Shown here: one piece after another, positions 13,932-16,284 of the stretch
Layout of the letters: each line of letters begins with the position of its first letter
Numbering within the stretch: position 1 is the stretch's first letter
DNA from: CBCXVS01 sp965178525
Lineage (GTDB): Bacteria; Tectomicrobia; Entotheonellia; Entotheonellales; Entotheonellaceae
Direction of reading: 5' to 3'
DNA length: 16,284 nucleotides
Assembly: GCA_965178525.1 (NCBI GenBank)
Contig: CBCXVS010000179.1
Location: forward strand, 1-16,284
Position numbers and translations under genes: made by a program
Notes under the pieces: model-generated
Told to the model about the DNA's origin: nothing
Seen by the model: the letters and a program-made list of their open reading frames with translations, nothing else
Databases searched by the model: none

Positions 13932-15702
13932 TTAATTGTCGGTCAGTGCCAACAGAATAGTCGCCAGACGCTGTGTCGGATCGGCCACGATCGCTTCCAA
14001 CAACAACCGGTAATGGCGGCTCATGCGCATAATGGTTGCGGGGTCAAAGAGACTGGTGTTGTACTGCAACGAGCCCGACAGGCACCCGTCAATATCCCCT
14101 ATGGTTAATGTCAGGTCACACTGGGCGACATGCTGTTCAAGCGGCACGAATTCCAGCGGGATCGATTCTAGGGGCAATTCTCCTACTGTGACTTGTGTGC
14201 TTTCCGTACCGAGTGCCAGAGAGGTCAAATCGGCGCCGTTGAGCCGGTGCGCTTTTTTCCACACAAACATGACTTGTGGAAAGGGCAGTCGTCCGAGGTC
14301 ACGTTGCGGTTGCCGGCGATCGAGCAAGAGAGCGAAGGGATAATCCTGATGTTGGAAGGCCTCTTGCACGATCTGCTTAACGCGGTCGACAAGGGTGACA
14401 AACGTGGGATTTTCGGCCAGATTCGTCTGCAGGATGACGGGATTGACAAAATGTCCGATGGTTTCGAGCCAGGCGGCCTGGTTCCGGCCGGTCATGGGGG
14501 AGCCCCACTACCAGATCATCCTGGTCGGTGTAGTGATACAGCAAGACGTACAACGAGGACAAGAGGGTCGTGAAGAGGGTCGTCCCGGCCGTATGGCTCA
14601 GCGTCTTCAGTTGCTCTGTTAGGGAGAGATCCAGCTTCAACGCGGATGACGTGCCGCGATAGGACTGCCACATGGGCCGGCGGCGATCGATAGGCAGATG
14701 CAACGGCGGCAAGACGCCGGTAAGTTGCTCCTTCCAATAGGTCCACAACGCTTCCCCTTTCGGGTTGGTGAGCATCTCGGCTTGCCAGCGGACGAAGTCC
14801 GTGAATTGCGACTGTAGTGGCGGCAACGGGCTTGGCGCCCCGGTTTTCGCGGCCTGGTACAATACTTCCAATTCGTGTACAAAAATGACCAGGGACCAGA
14901 AGTCTGCCACGATATGATGGACGACAAGCAGGAACACGTATTCGTCCGCTCCCCGCTTGAAGAGCTGCAGCCGCAGCAGGGGACCGCGTTCCAAATCGAA
15001 CGGCCGATGCGCTTCGCCGCTGAGACAATGGTGCAGGAATTCCTCGCTCCAGGTGGATGCCTCTTCTTCGCTGAATCGCACTTCCATGTGCTCATGCACG
15101 CGCTGCACGGGCTGTCCACCCGAAATGGCAAAGGTCGTGCGCAGAGCCGGATGGCGGTCTATCAGCTGTTGAAAGGCCCATTGCAAGGCCGGAATGTCCA
15201 AGTCGGCGTGAATGCGCACCGCGCTCATCAGGTTACACATCGTATGGTCAGGAGCCGATTGAAACAGGGTCCAGAGCGCCCGTTGTCCATAGGAAATCGG
15301 GTGCTCGTGTACGCCGCCCCACTTCAGTGTTGGCGGCGAGGGCTCGTCGGGCCCTATCCAAGCCCGGATGTCCGCATCAAGGGAGGTCTCCGGCTCGGCG
15401 AGATGTGCCGCGACATGACGAGCAATGGCGCCGATGGTCGGATAATCCCACATCAAAGTCAGTGAGAGCGCGCAGCCTAGCCAATCTTCCAGTGCCGCCA
15501 CGAGTTCGAGCGCTGCAATGGAATCGAGCCCATAGCGTACGAGGGGCTGTTCTGCGTCAATCGAAGCGGGCTCGATGCCGAACCGCTGGGACACTTCCGC
15601 CACGAGCCAATCGGCAATGACCCGTGCGGATGGCTCCTTAGGCGACGTGTCCGCCTTGTTGCTGATCCGTCGCATGGAGGGATGAGAATTCTCGGTGTGC
15701 AT
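13932..15702 (-). pseudogene. Acyl carrier protein fused to NRPS condensation domain, 1-nt frameshift
   Basis: From ATG 15702 (GGGAGAAGAGC upstream) the protein has a carrier domain at about 25-102 with the phosphopantetheine serine S61 in VRYGLDSIAAL. A condensation domain follows from SYGQRALW (137-144), with the active-site HHIVADF (H262, H263, D267; usual HHxxxDG). The frame breaks after DQDDLVVG near residue 400. One extra base at 14496-14506 (GGGG and CCCCC runs) moves it; the continuation PMTGRNQAAWLETIGHFVNP is the expected next motif and runs to TAA 13932. Repaired length is 589 aa. Such an ACP-C pair accepts a fatty acyl chain from the adjacent ligase and passes it to an amino acid. 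The protein ends in LLALTDN with no adenylation domain behind it. Confidence 0.85.
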
Positions 15703-16284
15703 GCTCTTCTCCCATGGGTGTCGTCTGGGCCTCCTGCCCTGGCGACACACGTGCCGCGTGCCATTCGTCAACGACATCCAAGGTCTGGTTAAGGAATGCA
15801 GTGCGGCAGGCGTGCTGCCGAATCTTGCCGTTAGAGGTTTTGGGGATACTGCCCGTACGAAGCAAGACGACCGTGGCCACTTGCACGTCGTGTTTTTCCG
15901 CCACAGCTTGGCAGATATTCCCGATAATCATCTCGATATCGAGAAAGCACGGGGTCTGTTTCGCCCTCTGATTCTGCGGCTGTTTGTCGGGCGAGGCGGA
16001 CGGGATGTCGACGCGGCGTTCCACCTCTTGGATAACGACCAAGCGTTCTTCGCCATCGGTTTCCACGGCAAAGGCGGCGCCACAATGCGGCCGTAGGGCC
16101 GCATTGCTCTGTTCCACTGTCGCCTCAATGTCTTGGGGGTAGTGCGTCTGGGCCCGGATGACAATCACATCCTTCAGCCGGCCGGTGACAAAGAGTTCGC
16201 CATGATGCAGGAAGCCGAGATCTCCGGTACGCAAAAAAGGCCCCTCACCCGTCTCCGCCACATGGGCTTTGAAGGTATCTTGCG
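15638..16284 (-). CDS. Fatty acyl-AMP ligase (FAAL), C-terminal part
   Basis: The frame is open to the window edge, so the N-terminal two thirds are missing. Visible are FKAHVAETGEGPFLRTGDLGFL, containing the RTGDLG motif of adenylate-forming enzymes; the hinge GRLKDVIVIRAQTHYPQDIE; and SIPKTSNGKIRQHACR with the A10 lysine near the end. The wording THYPQDIE and the ALRPHCGAAFAVE segment are typical of FAALs that load carrier proteins rather than CoA. It would activate a fatty acid as acyl-AMP and transfer it to the carrier domain encoded next. Its stop lies 65 nt inside the ACP-C frame. In many systems the two are fused, so this overlap may be another 1-nt break. Confidence 0.88.
   Translation of the reverse strand, partial: QDTFKAHVAETGEGPFLRTGDLGFLHHGELFVTGRLKDVIVIRAQTHYPQDIEATVEQSNAALRPHCGAAFAVETDGEERLVVIQEVERRVDIPSASPDKQPQNQRAKQTPCFLDIEMIIGNICQAVAEKHDVQVATVVLLRTGSIPKTSNGKIRQHACRTAFLNQTLDVVDEWHAARVSPGQEAQTTPMGEEHAHREFSSLHATDQQQGGHVA

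Noticed and set aside
1..16284. CRISPR arrays, rRNA genes, riboswitches
   Set aside because: No regularly spaced repeats, rRNA segments or recognisable riboswitch cores were seen on either strand.

Overview
The window looks like a bacterial chromosome segment of moderately high GC, with one clearly AT-rich stretch at about 11,520-13,000. Protein style (the FAAL loading module, a GGGGCS-type C-terminal anchor, a large PAS/hybrid kinase) made me think of a Nitrospira-like member of Nitrospirota. That is an impression from resemblance; nothing here proves the taxon.

Region 1 (1-3280) is ordinary core genome. A tRNA-Leu(CAA) runs off the left edge on the minus strand. It is followed by a tight plus-strand operon: rlmN (rRNA/tRNA adenine-C2 methylation), coaD (coenzyme A synthesis) and a class I aminotransferase.

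Region 2 (3281-6102) is accessory. It holds a small unrecognised coiled-coil-like protein, a minus-strand Phd/YefM antitoxin followed by the stump of its RelE/ParE-type toxin, an Asp/Glu/hydantoin-type racemase, and a crotonase-fold gene with a 1-nt frameshift.

Region 3 (6103-9405) is a secreted protease locus behind a good sigma70-type promoter. A small lipoprotein carrying a propeptide-like module precedes a subtilase with an N-terminal signal, atypical catalytic motifs, two PKD-like domains and a C-terminal GGGGCS/TM/Arg anchor. The subtilase frame is broken at a run of seven G.

Region 4 (9346-12389, minus) is one large dead hybrid histidine kinase: 7TM sensor, PAS, coiled coil, PAS, HisKA, HATPase, receiver. 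It carries a homopolymer frameshift, two nonsense codons and a 259-bp insertion element. The element has 10-bp perfect terminal inverted repeats and a perfect 6-bp target duplication (TCTAAT). Removing the element plus one duplication copy joins the PAS domain exactly in frame.

Region 5 (12390-13931) has no convincing gene. It contains AT-rich DNA, an 80-bp repeat present twice 823 bp apart (about 85% identical), and a possible recombinase tail.

Region 6 (13932-16284, minus) is the start of a lipopeptide assembly line: the C-terminal part of a fatty acyl-AMP ligase, then an acyl carrier protein fused to a condensation domain. The latter has a 1-nt frameshift, and no adenylation domain follows, so the module appears orphaned.

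Every frame break in the window has the polarity of one extra base, and most sit in or next to homopolymers. Sequencing error must therefore be excluded before the frameshifted genes are called dead. The kinase is the exception, since its insertion and target duplication cannot be base-call errors.
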